From Belnapia mucosa (GTDB taxonomy: Bacteria > Pseudomonadota > Alphaproteobacteria > Acetobacterales > Acetobacteraceae), in the NCBI RefSeq assembly GCF_016775475.1, contig NZ_JAEUXJ010000002.1:534013-598012 (forward strand): a DNA stretch of 64,000 nt, in the 5' to 3' direction. Under the pieces are notes generated by a model, which saw nothing but the letters and a program-made list of their open reading frames with translations, did no database searches and had not been told where the DNA came from. Both the position numbers and the translations under genes were made by a program. Shown here piece after piece: positions 24,990-33,986 of this stretch; position 1 is the stretch's first letter; every line of letters starts with the position of its first letter.

Positions 24990-26570
24990 TCAGCGCCAGA
25001 AGGGCTCGGCTTCCAGCAATTCATCCCAGGATTCCAGCGCATGGCGGCGGGCCCGGCTGGCCCGGGCGGAGGCGAATCCTTCCACCGCGCCGATGGCCCA
25101 GCCCGGCACGCCGGTGCCGAGCGAGGCGGCCAGCTCCCGCGCCACTGCCACGTCATTCGCCAGCCCCAATTCCTCCTGCAGGGCGGAGAGGCGGCGGAGG
25201 AAGCGGCGGGCGGGCTTGCCCGGCCAGAGCGGGGCAAACAGCTCCGCCGCATAGCGCAGCCGCTTGGCGTCCAGCCGCACCTCATGCAGGGCGGCGGCGC
25301 CATGCTCGGCGATGTCCTCGCCGCGCTTCCGCAGCCGGTGCCAGCGCTTGTCGAGCACCCCGGCGGCGAAGTCCGGCAGCGGCTCCTCCAGCGGCGCCAG
25401 CGACTCGGGCGGGCCCTCGCGCCAGGGGCGGCGCTGGATCAGCCCGATCCCGGCCAGAACCAGGCGGGGGAAGGCGGGTCCGTCCAGCAACCGGCGCAGC
25501 GCCGCATAGGCCTCCTGCCGCCGCGCCTCGCCGGCCCGGAGCAGGGCGGCCAGGCGCCGATCCCCGCCGATCGCTGCCGCCGCCTCGGCCGCGGTGCCGG
25601 CCAGGAACACGTCCCAGTCCCGCGCCGGGCCGAGCGCCGCGGCCATCGCCCGCAGCCCGTCATCGAATTCCACCAGCTCCGGCCCGCTCGCCACCGGGCG
25701 GAACACCTTCAGCACCGAACGCAGCCGGCGCAGCGCCACCCGGGTCTGGTGGACGCCCTCCATCCCGGCGCCGAGCCGGCAGGCCGGCGCATGGACCAGC
25801 ATCACCTCCAGCAGATGGCCGAGCGCCGCCAGCAGCGCCGCCTCCACCGTGGCGGCACCGGAGAGCGGGGGCGGGCCGCGGCGGCGCGGCCGCGGCGGCC
25901 CGCCGCGGGCCAGGGCGCGGCCTTCCTCGGCGAGGCTGGCGGCCGGCGGCAGCATATGGATATCGGCGGCCAGGGCCGCGGCCCGGGCCAGCACCGCCTC
26001 GGTCGGGCCGGTGAGGAGCAGCCGCGCCACCGGCGCCTCCGCCGCCACGGCGCGCAGCTTGCCGGCCAGCAGCTCCGCCGTGACCTCGCCCAGCGCCATG
26101 ACGCTGCGCCGGCCGCTGAAGGCGGCAATCGGCACCCAATTCTCGTCGGTCGGCTCCATCTCCTCGAGCGCCGGCGGGGTGCCGGGGCACCAGGGTGCCT
26201 CCGCCGGGGGCATGGACCGGATCAGCCGGCGCGGGCCGCGGCGCGGCACCTCCAACGCCAGCCCATCCGCCGCCAGGACGCCCTCGGCGCTGTCCATCCA
26301 GATCAGCTCCTCGGCCAGGCTGCGCGCCCGGCCGGCGCGGGCCGAGGTGATCGCGGGGTGCCGCGGCAGGCGCTGCACCGCCTCCGGATCGAGGGCGAAT
26401 TCCAGGCTGAGCTGCGCCGCCGCATCGGCGGGCGGGGCCGGTTCCGCCGGCGGCTCCGCCGCGGCGTCGGTGGCATCGAAGCGGGTCAGGCTGAGGTCTC
26501 CGCGGCTGGGAGGTCGCGCGGGGCGAGGAAGCGGACCAGCCGTCCGCCCCCGGCTTCCAGCTGGCGCCAT
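24990..26570 (-). CDS. CHAD-domain protein with degenerate CYTH-like N-terminus
   Basis: Up to 526 residues. The C-terminal half is a CHAD domain with its conserved basic helices: VHQTRVALRRLRSVLKVFRP and LHEVRLDAKRLRYAAELF, where the histidines and arginines bind polyphosphate. The N-terminal half resembles a CYTH (triphosphate tunnel) domain but is eroded: the EXEXK opening reads LSLEF and few acidic residues remain, so phosphohydrolase activity is unlikely. The only in-frame ATG before the domain (26570) lies 85 bases inside sixA. Either the genes overlap unusually far, or a non-standard start near 26485 is used. The middle (about 222-236) is a Pro/Arg-rich linker. Probable role: polyphosphate binding. 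Confidence 0.75.
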   Translation of the reverse strand: MAPAGSRGRTAGPLPRPARPPSRGDLSLTRFDATDAAAEPPAEPAPPADAAAQLSLEFALDPEAVQRLPRHPAITSARAGRARSLAEELIWMDSAEGVLAADGLALEVPRRGPRRLIRSMPPAEAPWCPGTPPALEEMEPTDENWVPIAAFSGRRSVMALGEVTAELLAGKLRAVAAEAPVARLLLTGPTEAVLARAAALAADIHMLPPAASLAEEGRALARGGPPRPRRRGPPPLSGAATVEAALLAALGHLLEVMLVHAPACRLGAGMEGVHQTRVALRRLRSVLKVFRPVASGPELVEFDDGLRAMAAALGPARDWDVFLAGTAAEAAAAIGGDRRLAALLRAGEARRQEAYAALRRLLDGPAFPRLVLAGIGLIQRRPWREGPPESLAPLEEPLPDFAAGVLDKRWHRLRKRGEDIAEHGAAALHEVRLDAKRLRYAAELFAPLWPGKPARRFLRRLSALQEELGLANDVAVARELAASLGTGVPGWAIGAVEGFASARASRARRHALESWDELLEAEPFWR

Positions 26571-27025
26571 GGCGAGGCAATGGTGAACTCCGCCAGCGCC
26601 CCGGTCGGGTAGCCCTCCAGCAGCCGCCGCCCATCCGGCCCGCCGCGCGCCAGCACCGCCTGGTCGGCCAGGGCGAGGGCGAGGTCGTGCAGGCCGGGAT
26701 TATGCCCGATCAGCAGCAGACTCCGTGCCGTCTCCGGCACTTGGCGCAGCTCCTCCAGCAGGCGCGACCAGGGCGCCAGGTAGAGCGCATCCATCGGCTC
26801 CACGATGGCGCCGCCCTCGAAGGGCGTCAGCGCCTCCAGCGTCTGGAGCGTGCGGCGGGCGGAGGAGACCAGCACCACATCGGGCGAGAGGCCGAGCTCC
26901 CGCATGGCCGTCGCCATGGCGACGGCTGCGTGCTTCCCACGCGCGTTGAGCGGGCGGGCATGGTCGGGCAGCCGCGGGTCGTCCCAGGAGGACTTCGCGT
27001 GCCGCAGCAGCAGGAGCTGGCGCAT
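26486..27025 (-). CDS. SixA-like phosphohistidine phosphatase
   Basis: A 179-residue histidine-phosphatase-superfamily protein. The catalytic motif LLLLRHAKSSW is right at the N-terminus, SSARRTLQT holds the second arginine and LLLIGHNPGLHDLA the second histidine. The RHAKS sequence is typical of SixA, which removes phosphate from phosphohistidine on phosphotransfer proteins. The ATG at 27025 places RHAK at the usual distance from the start; six extra residues upstream are unlikely. The downstream CHAD gene overlaps its end. That pairing fits a link with phosphate or polyphosphate metabolism, but this is only suggestive. Confidence 0.82.
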   Translation of the reverse strand: MRQLLLLRHAKSSWDDPRLPDHARPLNARGKHAAVAMATAMRELGLSPDVVLVSSARRTLQTLEALTPFEGGAIVEPMDALYLAPWSRLLEELRQVPETARSLLLIGHNPGLHDLALALADQAVLARGGPDGRRLLEGYPTGALAEFTIASPWRQLEAGGGRLVRFLAPRDLPAAETSA

Positions 27026-27122
27026 CGCCGCCGATCCTGCCACGGGACGCGCCGCTTGTCCTGCCCCTTACGCTCACGGCGCCGCGCCCCATCTCCGGGC
27101 GGCTGGATGCCGAGGGGGAATG

Positions 27123-27845
27123 ATGCCGGGACCTGTCGTGATTTTGGGCGCCACCGGGGGGATCGGCGGGGCGCTGGCGCGGCGGGTCGCCGCCCGTGGC
27201 GCGACGCCCTTCCTCATCGGCCGCGATGCGGGCCGGCTCGCCGCCCTGGCCGCCGAGCTCGGCGCGCCCTCCGCGCCCTGCGATGTCACCGATGCGGCGG
27301 CACTGCGCGATGCGGTGGGGGCGGCCGGCAGCCCGCTCTCCGGCCTTGCCTTCTGCATCGGCTCCATCGTCATGAAGCCGCTGGCCCGCGCCATGCCTGC
27401 GGATTTCGCCGAGGCCTTCGCGTTGAACGCCACCGCGGCGGCGCTGGCGGTGCAGGCCGCGGCGCCGGCGCTGGCGGCGGGCGGCGGCTCGGTCGTGCTG
27501 TTTTCCTCCGTCGCCGCCCGGGCCGGCTTCCCCGGCCATGCGGTGATCGGCGCGGCGAAGGCGGCGGTCGAGGGATTGTCGATTGCGCTCGCCGCCGAGC
27601 TGGCGCCATCCGTGCGGGTGAATTGCATCGCCCCCAGCCTGACCCGAACCGGGATCGCCGCGCCCATGACCAAGAACCCGCAGATGGCCGAGGCCATCGC
27701 CCGGCTGCATCCGATTCCCCGCCTCGGCGAGCCGGAGGATGCGGCGGCCCTCGCCGACTTCCTGCTTTCCGACCAGTCCGGCTGGATCACCGGTCAGGTG
27801 ATCGGCGTCGATGGCGGGCGGTCCAGCCTGCGGGGCCGCGGCTGA
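27123..27845 (+). CDS. SDR-family protein lacking the catalytic tyrosine
   Basis: A 240-residue short-chain dehydrogenase fold. It opens with [17 protein letters not shown] (cofactor loop), ends with [17 protein letters not shown] and has the structural [12 protein letters not shown] segment with the catalytic serine. However, the YXXXK active site reads IGAAK, so the catalytic Tyr is Ile while the Lys is kept. I recall a subgroup of bacterial SDRs with this NH/GH-X-X-I pattern. Either another residue acts as the acid or the protein is non-catalytic. Two ATGs are adjacent (27120, 27123), and the second is better spaced from GAGGGGG. Its TGA shares a base with the next ATG (TGATG), so it is coupled to the DUF6134 gene. 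Confidence 0.78.
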   Translation: MPGPVVILGATGGIGGALARRVAARGATPFLIGRDAGRLAALAAELGAPSAPCDVTDAAALRDAVGAAGSPLSGLAFCIGSIVMKPLARAMPADFAEAFALNATAAALAVQAAAPALAAGGGSVVLFSSVAARAGFPGHAVIGAAKAAVEGLSIALAAELAPSVRVNCIAPSLTRTGIAAPMTKNPQMAEAIARLHPIPRLGEPEDAAALADFLLSDQSGWITGQVIGVDGGRSSLRGRG

Positions 27846-28444
27846 TGCAGCGCCGCCTGCTGCCGTTGCTGGCCCTGCCGCTGCTGGCCCGTCCCGCCAG
27901 CGCCGTGCCCTCCGCCTACCGCTTCCGCATCATGCGCGAGGGCAGCGCCATCGGCACCCATACGGTGACGCTGGCCGAGGCGGGCGGACAGCTCACGGCA
28001 CGGTCGGAGGTGGCGATCCAGGTGAAGCTGATGGGCATCACCGTCTTCCGCCTGACGCATCTCTTCACCGAGGTCTGGGCCGGCGACCGGCTGCGCTCCG
28101 TCACCTCGCATCACGACCGCAACGGCACGGTGAAGGACATGACCGCCCGGGCCGAGGGCGGCGCCATCCTGGTCCAGGGCCCCGAAGGGCCGCAGCGTCT
28201 CTCGGCCGAGGCGGCGCCGCTGAGCTGGTGGGACCCGCGCCGCTTCGACCGGCCGCTCTTCGACAATGAGACGGGCAAGCCGCTCCGCCTCCAATGGAGC
28301 CGGCAGCAGGCCGCCGGCGGCATGACGATCTTCCGCGCCACCGGCGATGAGGAAGGGGAGGGGCAGTATGCCGCCGACGGCACCTGGCTCGCCTGGCGGA
28401 CCAAGGGCGATGACGGCAGCACCGTGACCTACGAAAGGGCCTGA
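27845..28444 (+). CDS. DUF6134-family secreted protein
   Basis: A 199-residue protein with a signal peptide ([20 protein letters not shown]). The mature part, AYRFRIMREGSAIGTHTVTL, then VKLMGITVFRLTHLFTEVWAGDRLRSVTSHHDRNG, matches what I know as DUF6134, a periplasmic all-beta family of unknown function. The GXHXV motif and the E-X-W-X-G-X-R-L motif are the most conserved parts. It overlaps the preceding SDR stop by one base, implying co-translation of a cytoplasmic SDR with an exported protein. It ends 97 bases before the creatininase-family gene. Confidence 0.7.
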   Translation: MQRRLLPLLALPLLARPASAVPSAYRFRIMREGSAIGTHTVTLAEAGGQLTARSEVAIQVKLMGITVFRLTHLFTEVWAGDRLRSVTSHHDRNGTVKDMTARAEGGAILVQGPEGPQRLSAEAAPLSWWDPRRFDRPLFDNETGKPLRLQWSRQQAAGGMTIFRATGDEEGEGQYAADGTWLAWRTKGDDGSTVTYERA

Positions 28445-28541
28445 CGGGCCTGCTGCGGGGCGTCCTCGCTTCGCGGCGGGCCGAGGCTTGACCCGCCCCG
28501 GCCGCGGCGCATCATCCGCAGGACGCGGAGCGGGGGAAGTG

Positions 28542-29297
28542 ATGGCTACCGAGATCGAATGGATGCGCCTGACCGCGGAGGAATTGCGCGCCCGCGCCGC
28601 CGAGGATGCGCTGGTCGTCATCCCCGTCGCCTCGCTCGAACAGCATGGGCCGCATCTGGCGACCGGCGTCGACATCATCCTCGGCACCGCCGTGGCGGAG
28701 GAGACCGCGCGGCGGCTCGGCGGCCCCGTCGTCGTCACCCCCTGCGTCTGGACCGGCCTCGCCGAGCACCATATGGATTTCGGCGGCACGGTGACGCTGG
28801 AGTATGAGAGCTTCGCCGGGGTATTGCGGGGGATCGTGAAATCCGCCGCTCGGCACGGCTTTCGACGGATGATGCTGATGAACGGCCATGGCGGGAATGC
28901 CGAGGCGGTGGCCGTCGCCGCCGGGGAATTCTCGATCGAATTCGGCATCCGCGTCGCCGCCGCGACCTATTGGCATGCGGTGCCGGAGGTGATCGCCCCG
29001 CTGCTGGAACGCCAGCCCGGCCTGATGCATGCCTGCGAGGCGGAGACCAGCCTGATGATGCATCTCCGCCCCGACAGCGTTCGCACCGAGCGCCTGCCGG
29101 AGGCGCATGGCCCACATTCCACCCGGGTCGAGGGTCAGCCGACCGGCCTCGCGCTGCGGCGGTCCTTCAAAGCCATCTCGCCCTCCGGCGTCATCGGCGA
29201 TGCCCGGGTGGCGAGTGCCGAGAAGGGGGCGAAGCTGCTGGAGGCCATCGCCACGCGCATGGCGGCGCTGCTGGCCAATCCCAAGCTCTGGGCCTGA
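28542..29297 (+). CDS. Creatininase-family amidohydrolase
   Basis: A 251-residue protein. The block VVIPVASLEQHGPHLATGVDIILG carries the conserved E-Q-H-G-X-H-L metal site, MLMNGHGGNAEAV the next metal and structural motif, and HACEAETSLMMHL the last glutamate. These fit the two-metal creatininase fold, whose members act on creatinine, formamides of riboflavin or deazaflavin synthesis (ArfB) and mycofactocin (MftE). The substrate cannot be told here, and there is no mycofactocin cluster in view. The ATG at 28542 is preceded by AGCGGGGGAAG. The GNAT gene follows 5 bases after the stop. Confidence 0.85.
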   Translation: MATEIEWMRLTAEELRARAAEDALVVIPVASLEQHGPHLATGVDIILGTAVAEETARRLGGPVVVTPCVWTGLAEHHMDFGGTVTLEYESFAGVLRGIVKSAARHGFRRMMLMNGHGGNAEAVAVAAGEFSIEFGIRVAAATYWHAVPEVIAPLLERQPGLMHACEAETSLMMHLRPDSVRTERLPEAHGPHSTRVEGQPTGLALRRSFKAISPSGVIGDARVASAEKGAKLLEAIATRMAALLANPKLWA

Positions 29298-29302
29298 CGG
29301 CG

Positions 29303-29764
29303 ATGGAGCATCCACTCGTCACCGGCCATGCCGCCTGGGTCGCGCTTGCCACCCCACCGCCCGGAATCATCTTCGCCCGCGAGGAAGGGCGGCTGGACCC
29401 GGCCGAATATACCGCGGTGGTCCGGGCCTCCGGCCTGGTGCGGCCGGTGGATGACGCGGCGCGGATGGCGGCGATGGTCGCCGGATCGAACCTGATCGTC
29501 ACCGCGCGCGATGCGGCGGGCCGGCTGGTCGGCGCGGCGCGCAGCTTCACCGACTTCGCCTATGGCTGCTACCTCTCGGATCTCTGCGTCGATCCGGCGG
29601 CGCAGGGCGGGGGCATCGGCCGGGGGCTGATCGCTGAGACCAAGCGGATCATCGGCCCCGGCTGCATGCTGCTGCTGCTCTCGGCACCGAAGCCGATGAC
29701 CTGGTATCCGAAGCTTGGGATGGAGCAGGTCGAGAACGGCTTCATCATACGCCGCGACGGCTGA
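29303..29764 (+). CDS. GNAT-family N-acetyltransferase
   Basis: A 153-residue acetyltransferase. The acetyl-CoA-binding motif is the strand YLSDLCVDPAAQGGGIGRGLIAETKR (Q/R-X-X-G-X-G/A as QGGGIG). The end, APKPMTWYPKLGMEQVENGF, is the usual substrate-side loop. It starts 5 bases after the creatininase-family stop, so the two are probably co-transcribed. It could acetylate a small amine. No target is identifiable. Confidence 0.82.
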   Translation: MEHPLVTGHAAWVALATPPPGIIFAREEGRLDPAEYTAVVRASGLVRPVDDAARMAAMVAGSNLIVTARDAAGRLVGAARSFTDFAYGCYLSDLCVDPAAQGGGIGRGLIAETKRIIGPGCMLLLLSAPKPMTWYPKLGMEQVENGFIIRRDG

Positions 29765-29770
29765 TACGCG

Positions 29771-30487
29771 TCAGCTCGCCTCCTGGTCCAGGGCATAGCC
29801 GGCCGAGCGCACGGTGCGGATCACATCGGCGCCGCCGCCGACATTGATCGCCTTGCGCAGCCGCCGGATATGCACATCCACGGTGCGCGGCTCGACATGG
29901 ATGTCGCGGCCCCAGACCGCATCCAGCAGCTGTTCCCGGCTGAAGACCCGGCCGGGATTCTGCAGGAAGAACTCCAGCATCCGGTATTCGGTCGGGCCGA
30001 GATGCAGCGGCTTGCCGGCCCGCGTCACCCGATGCGCATCCTGGTCCATGGCAATGTCGAGATAGGTGAGCGTGCCCTTGGTGGCGACCCCGCCGGAGCG
30101 GCGCAGCAACGCCCGGATGCGCGCCAGCAGCCCATCCATGGCGAAGGGCTTGGCGATATAGTCGTCGGCGCCCGTATCCAGCGCCCGCACCGCATCCTGG
30201 TCTTCGGTCCGCGCCGTCACCATGATGATCGGCAGGTCCCGCGTCGCCGGCTTGCGGCGAAGCTGCCGGCAGACCTCGATGCCCGAGAGTGTCGGCAGCA
30301 TCCAGTCGAGCAGGACGAGGTCGGGCCGCGCCTCCGCAACGCGCAGCAGCGCCTCCTGCCCATCGGTCGCCTCCTCGACGCGGAAGCCCTGCTTCTCGAG
30401 GTTGTAGCGGAGAAGCGTGATCAGCGGCGCCTCATCCTCCACGACCAGGATCGTCGGCTTGGCATGGCCCATGACCATGTCAGGCAT
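29771..30487 (-). CDS. phoB: Phosphate regulon response regulator PhoB
   Basis: A 238-residue OmpR-type regulator. The receiver has VVEDEA at about 15-20, phosphoacceptor D61 in LVLLDWMLPTLSG, and the DYIAKPF switch lysine. The winged-helix domain (RVFSREQLLDAVWGRDIHVEPRTVDVHIRRLRKAI) matches PhoB, which binds Pho boxes at low phosphate. It is the last gene of the pst operon, 14 bases after phoU. The ATG at 30487 has AAGGAAGGGA upstream. The cognate kinase PhoR is not adjacent. Confidence 0.92.
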   Translation of the reverse strand: MPDMVMGHAKPTILVVEDEAPLITLLRYNLEKQGFRVEEATDGQEALLRVAEARPDLVLLDWMLPTLSGIEVCRQLRRKPATRDLPIIMVTARTEDQDAVRALDTGADDYIAKPFAMDGLLARIRALLRRSGGVATKGTLTYLDIAMDQDAHRVTRAGKPLHLGPTEYRMLEFFLQNPGRVFSREQLLDAVWGRDIHVEPRTVDVHIRRLRKAINVGGGADVIRTVRSAGYALDQEAS

Positions 30488-30501
30488 GATATGTCCCTTC
30501 C

Positions 30502-31212
30502 TTAGACCGGAGGCCGGACGACCGCATAGGCCGAACCATCGCCCTTCGGCCGGTCTTCCGGCAGATTCTCGCCGCTGACGGCATAATGCACCGTCTCGGC
30601 GATGTTCGTGGCGTGGTCGCCGATCCGCTCGAGATTCTTGGCAACGAACAGCAGATGCGTCGCCGCGGTGATGTTGCGCGGGTCTTCCATCATGAAGGTC
30701 AGCATCTCGCGGAAGATGCCGTTATAGACCTGGTCCACCGGCTCATCCGCGGCCCAGACCTCATCGGCGCGGTTGGCATCGTCATTCACCAGCGCGTCGA
30801 TCGCGCCCTTCAGATTCTCCTGCACCAGGATCGCCATGCGATTGAAGCCGTTCAGGCTGCCGATCGCCGGCTGCTGGGCCAGGACGATGCTGCGCTTCGC
30901 CGCATTGCGGGCATAGTCGCCGATCCGCTCCAGCCCATGGCTGATCTTGAGGCAGGCGATGACGAGGCGAAGATCCTGCCCGACCGGCTGGCGCAGCGCG
31001 AGGATGCGGATGCAGAAATTCTCGACCTCACGCTCCAGCGCGTCGATCGCGGTGTCGCGGCCGACGACCTCGGTGGCGAGGTCGGTGTCGCGCCGGATCA
31101 GCGAGGCAACGGCATCCGCCACCTGCCGCTCGGCCAGGCCGCCCATGCGGGCGATCATGTCGCGCAGCCGGCGGAGTTCGTCGGCATAGGAACGCACGGT
31201 ATGCTCGGCCAT
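30502..31212 (-). CDS. phoU: Phosphate signalling protein PhoU
   Basis: A 236-residue all-helical protein with two repeated three-helix bundles. Each bears the metal-binding family motif: GLERIGDYARNAAKRS in the first and NLERIGDHATNIAETVHY in the second. PhoU couples the PstSCAB transporter to the PhoR kinase and represses the Pho regulon when phosphate is ample. The ATG at 31212 (MAEHTV) is spaced properly from AGAGGG; an ATG at 31221 is possible. It follows pstB by 25 bases. Confidence 0.92.
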   Translation of the reverse strand: MAEHTVRSYADELRRLRDMIARMGGLAERQVADAVASLIRRDTDLATEVVGRDTAIDALEREVENFCIRILALRQPVGQDLRLVIACLKISHGLERIGDYARNAAKRSIVLAQQPAIGSLNGFNRMAILVQENLKGAIDALVNDDANRADEVWAADEPVDQVYNGIFREMLTFMMEDPRNITAATHLLFVAKNLERIGDHATNIAETVHYAVSGENLPEDRPKGDGSAYAVVRPPV

Positions 31213-31237
31213 CTGTTCCATCCCTCTGGCCCCTTGC

Positions 31238-32077
31238 TCAGCCGAACCGGCCGGTGATGTATTCCTGGGTCTTCGCATGCTTCGGCGCGGTGAAGAGCTG
31301 CGCCGCCGGCGCCACCTCGATCAGCTCGCCCAGGTAGAAGAAGGCCACCTGGTCGGCGCAGCGCGCCGCCTGCTGCATGTTGTGGGTGACGATGGCGATG
31401 GTGAAGTCGCGCTTCAGCTCGTCGATCAGCTCCTCGATCTTCAGGGTCGAGATCGGGTCGAGCGCCGAGGTCGGCTCGTCGAAGAGGATCACCTCCGGTC
31501 GCACCGCGATGGTCCGGGCGATGCAGAGGCGCTGCTGCTGCCCGCCCGACAATCCCATGGCGGAGGTGTTGAGCCGGTCCTTCGCCTCGGTCCAGAGGGC
31601 GGCGCGGGTCAGGGCCCATTCCACCCGCTCATCCATCTGCGACTTCGAGAGCCGCTCATGCAGGCGCACGCCGAAGGCGATGTTCTCGTAGATGGTCATG
31701 GGGAAGGGGGTCGGCTTCTGGAAGACCATGCCGATCTTCGAGCGCAGAGCGTTGAGATCGACCCCGTCCTCGATGATGTTCTGGCCATCGAGCAGCACCT
31801 GCCCCTCGGCACGCTGGCCGGGATAGAGGCTGTACATCCGGTTCAGCACCCGCAGCAGCGTCGACTTGCCGCAGCCGGAGGGGCCGATCATGCCGGTCAC
31901 CTGGCGGGCCGGGATGTCGAGATGGATGCCCTTCAGTGCCTTGTTGGTACCGTAGAAGAAGTCGAGGCCCTTGATGGCCAGCTTCGCTTCGTTCAGGGCC
32001 GCGCCCGAACGCGCCTGCATGGCGTTGATATTGGGGCGGGCGGCCGCGGTCTTGTCATCCATCGCTTGGTCGCTCAT
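31238..32077 (-). CDS. pstB: Phosphate ABC transporter ATPase PstB
   Basis: A 279-residue ATPase. Walker A is GPSGCGKST, the Q-loop is [18 protein letters not shown] (typical of PstB), the signature LSGGQQQR and Walker [13 protein letters not shown]. The first 25 residues are a variable extension. The ATG at 32077 gives MSDQAM; the longer upstream frame lies in pstA. It powers high-affinity phosphate import with PstA and PstC. Confidence 0.95.
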   Translation of the reverse strand: MSDQAMDDKTAAARPNINAMQARSGAALNEAKLAIKGLDFFYGTNKALKGIHLDIPARQVTGMIGPSGCGKSTLLRVLNRMYSLYPGQRAEGQVLLDGQNIIEDGVDLNALRSKIGMVFQKPTPFPMTIYENIAFGVRLHERLSKSQMDERVEWALTRAALWTEAKDRLNTSAMGLSGGQQQRLCIARTIAVRPEVILFDEPTSALDPISTLKIEELIDELKRDFTIAIVTHNMQQAARCADQVAFFYLGELIEVAPAAQLFTAPKHAKTQEYITGRFG

Positions 32078-32091
32078 GGGGTGCGGGTCCT

Positions 32092-32979
32092 TCACTTGCG
32101 GCTGCGGAGAAGGGTGCGGGCGCCGATATTCAGCAGCAGCACGGCGAGGGTGATGAGGAGGGCGCCGGCCCAGGCGAGTTCGATCCAGTCCTGGAAGGGC
32201 GAGCCGGCATAGGAATAGATGGTGATCGGCAGGCTCGGCATCGGTGCCGAGAGGTCGGTGGACCAGGCATTGTTGCCGAGGCTGGTGAAGAGCAGCGGCG
32301 CCGTCTCGCCGGCGATCCGGGCGATGCCGAGCAGCACGCCGGTGATGATGCCGGAGATGGCGGAGCGCCAGCAGACCATCACCACCATCTTCCATTTCGG
32401 CGCGCCGAGCCCGATCACCGCCTCGCGCAGCGTGTTCGGGATCAGCCGCAGCATGTCCTCGGTGGTGCGGACCACGATCGGGATGATGATGATGGCGAGT
32501 GCCGCGACGCCGGCCCAGCCGGAGAAGCCGCCGAAGGGCAGCACCAGGAGCTGATAGACGAAGAGGCCGATCAGGATCGAGGGCGCCGAGAGCAGGATGT
32601 CGGAGACGAAGCGAACGACGTCGCCGAAGCGGGAGCCGCGGGCATATTCCGCCAGATAGGTGCCGACCAGCATGCCGATCGGCGTGCCGATCAGCGTGGC
32701 CAGCGCGACCTGGATCAGGCTGCCGACGATCGCGTTCAGCAACCCGCCCTCCGAGCCCGGCGGCCGCGTCACCTCGGTGAGGACCGAGAGGTTCATCGCC
32801 CCGAAGCCCTTGGCGAAGAGCGTGACGAGGATCGAGGCCAGGAAGACCAGCCCGATGCCGGTCGCGGCGAGGGAGAGCGTGCGGATGACGACATCCACCC
32901 GCTTGCGGCGGCTGCCCAGCCGGGCGGCGACCTTCGGGTCCTTGACCGGGCCGAGGGCAGGGGAGGCGGTGGCGCTCAT
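32092..32979 (-). CDS. pstA: Phosphate ABC transporter permease PstA
   Basis: A 295-residue inner-membrane permease with six hydrophobic helices. The family EAA-type loop is [49 protein letters not shown]. It pairs with PstC to form the phosphate channel. It starts 4 bases after the pstC stop and ends 14 bases before pstB. Confidence 0.93.
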   Translation of the reverse strand: MSATASPALGPVKDPKVAARLGSRRKRVDVVIRTLSLAATGIGLVFLASILVTLFAKGFGAMNLSVLTEVTRPPGSEGGLLNAIVGSLIQVALATLIGTPIGMLVGTYLAEYARGSRFGDVVRFVSDILLSAPSILIGLFVYQLLVLPFGGFSGWAGVAALAIIIIPIVVRTTEDMLRLIPNTLREAVIGLGAPKWKMVVMVCWRSAISGIITGVLLGIARIAGETAPLLFTSLGNNAWSTDLSAPMPSLPITIYSYAGSPFQDWIELAWAGALLITLAVLLLNIGARTLLRSRK

Positions 32980-32983
32980 CGGT

Positions 32984-33955
32984 TCAGCCCTTCAGCCGCG
33001 AGCGCAGCAGGAAGCGGGAGGTTGCGAGCACGATGAAGGAGATGACGAAGAGGATGAAGCCGAGCGCCAGCAGCGAGGAGAGCTTCAGGCTGCCCGTCTC
33101 GCTCTCGCCGAACTCGAGCGCGACGACTGAGGCGATGGTGTTGCCCGGGCCGAACAGCGTCGTCGTGATGCGGTTGGCATTACCGATAACGAAGGTGACG
33201 GCCATGGTCTCCCCCAGCGCCCGGCCGAGCCCGAGCATGATGCCGCCGGCGACCGAGATGCGGGTATAGGGCAGCACCACGTTCCGCATCACCTCCCAGG
33301 TGGTGCAGCCGAGGCCGTAGGCGCTCTCCTTGTAGACCGGCGGCACCTGCTCGAAGACGTCGCGCATGGTCGCCGCGATGAAGGGCAGGATCATGATGGC
33401 GAGGATCAGCGCCGCGGTCAGGATGCCGGTGCCGAAGGGCGGGCCCTGGAACAGTGCGCCGATGCCCGGCAGCTCACCGAGGCTGTCGATCAAGGGCGGC
33501 TGGACATATTGCGCCATCAGCGGGGCGATCAGGAAGAAGCCCCACATGCCGTAGATGATGGAGGGAACGGCCGCCAGCAGCTCCACCGCGGTGCCGACCG
33601 GGCGGCGCAGCCAGGGCGGCGCCAGCTCGGTGAGGGTGAAGGCAACGCCGAAGGCCAGCGGCACCGCCAGCAGGATGGACAGCACCGCGGTGACGATGGT
33701 GCCGTAGATGGACACGCCGGCGCCGAAGACCTCGCTCACCGGGTCCCATTCGGTGGACCAGAGGAAGGGCAGGCCGAAGGCCTTGAAGGCCGGCAGCCCG
33801 CCCAGGAACAGCTCGACAATGATGCCGCCGAGCAGGAGAAGCACGAATCCGCCGGCCGCCTGGCAGGCGCCGGCGAAGAGCGTGTCGCCGAGTTGGGAGC
33901 CGCGGCGGCCGGAGGCCGACCGCGCGCCCAGGGTCATGGTGGTGGCCTGCTGCAC
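32984..33955 (-). CDS. pstC: Phosphate ABC transporter permease PstC
   Basis: A 323-residue permease. Hydrophobic segments follow a short basic N-terminus, and the PstC loop YGLGCTTWEVMRNVVLPYTRISVAGGIMLGLGRALGETMAVTFVIGN is clear. It is the second gene of the operon, 31 bases after pstS. Start uncertainty is small: an ATG seven codons in is also possible. Confidence 0.93.
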   Translation of the reverse strand: MQQATTMTLGARSASGRRGSQLGDTLFAGACQAAGGFVLLLLGGIIVELFLGGLPAFKAFGLPFLWSTEWDPVSEVFGAGVSIYGTIVTAVLSILLAVPLAFGVAFTLTELAPPWLRRPVGTAVELLAAVPSIIYGMWGFFLIAPLMAQYVQPPLIDSLGELPGIGALFQGPPFGTGILTAALILAIMILPFIAATMRDVFEQVPPVYKESAYGLGCTTWEVMRNVVLPYTRISVAGGIMLGLGRALGETMAVTFVIGNANRITTTLFGPGNTIASVVALEFGESETGSLKLSSLLALGFILFVISFIVLATSRFLLRSRLKG

Positions 33956-33986
33956 GCGCGGCGCTCCGTCCTTCGGGTTGCTGCCG

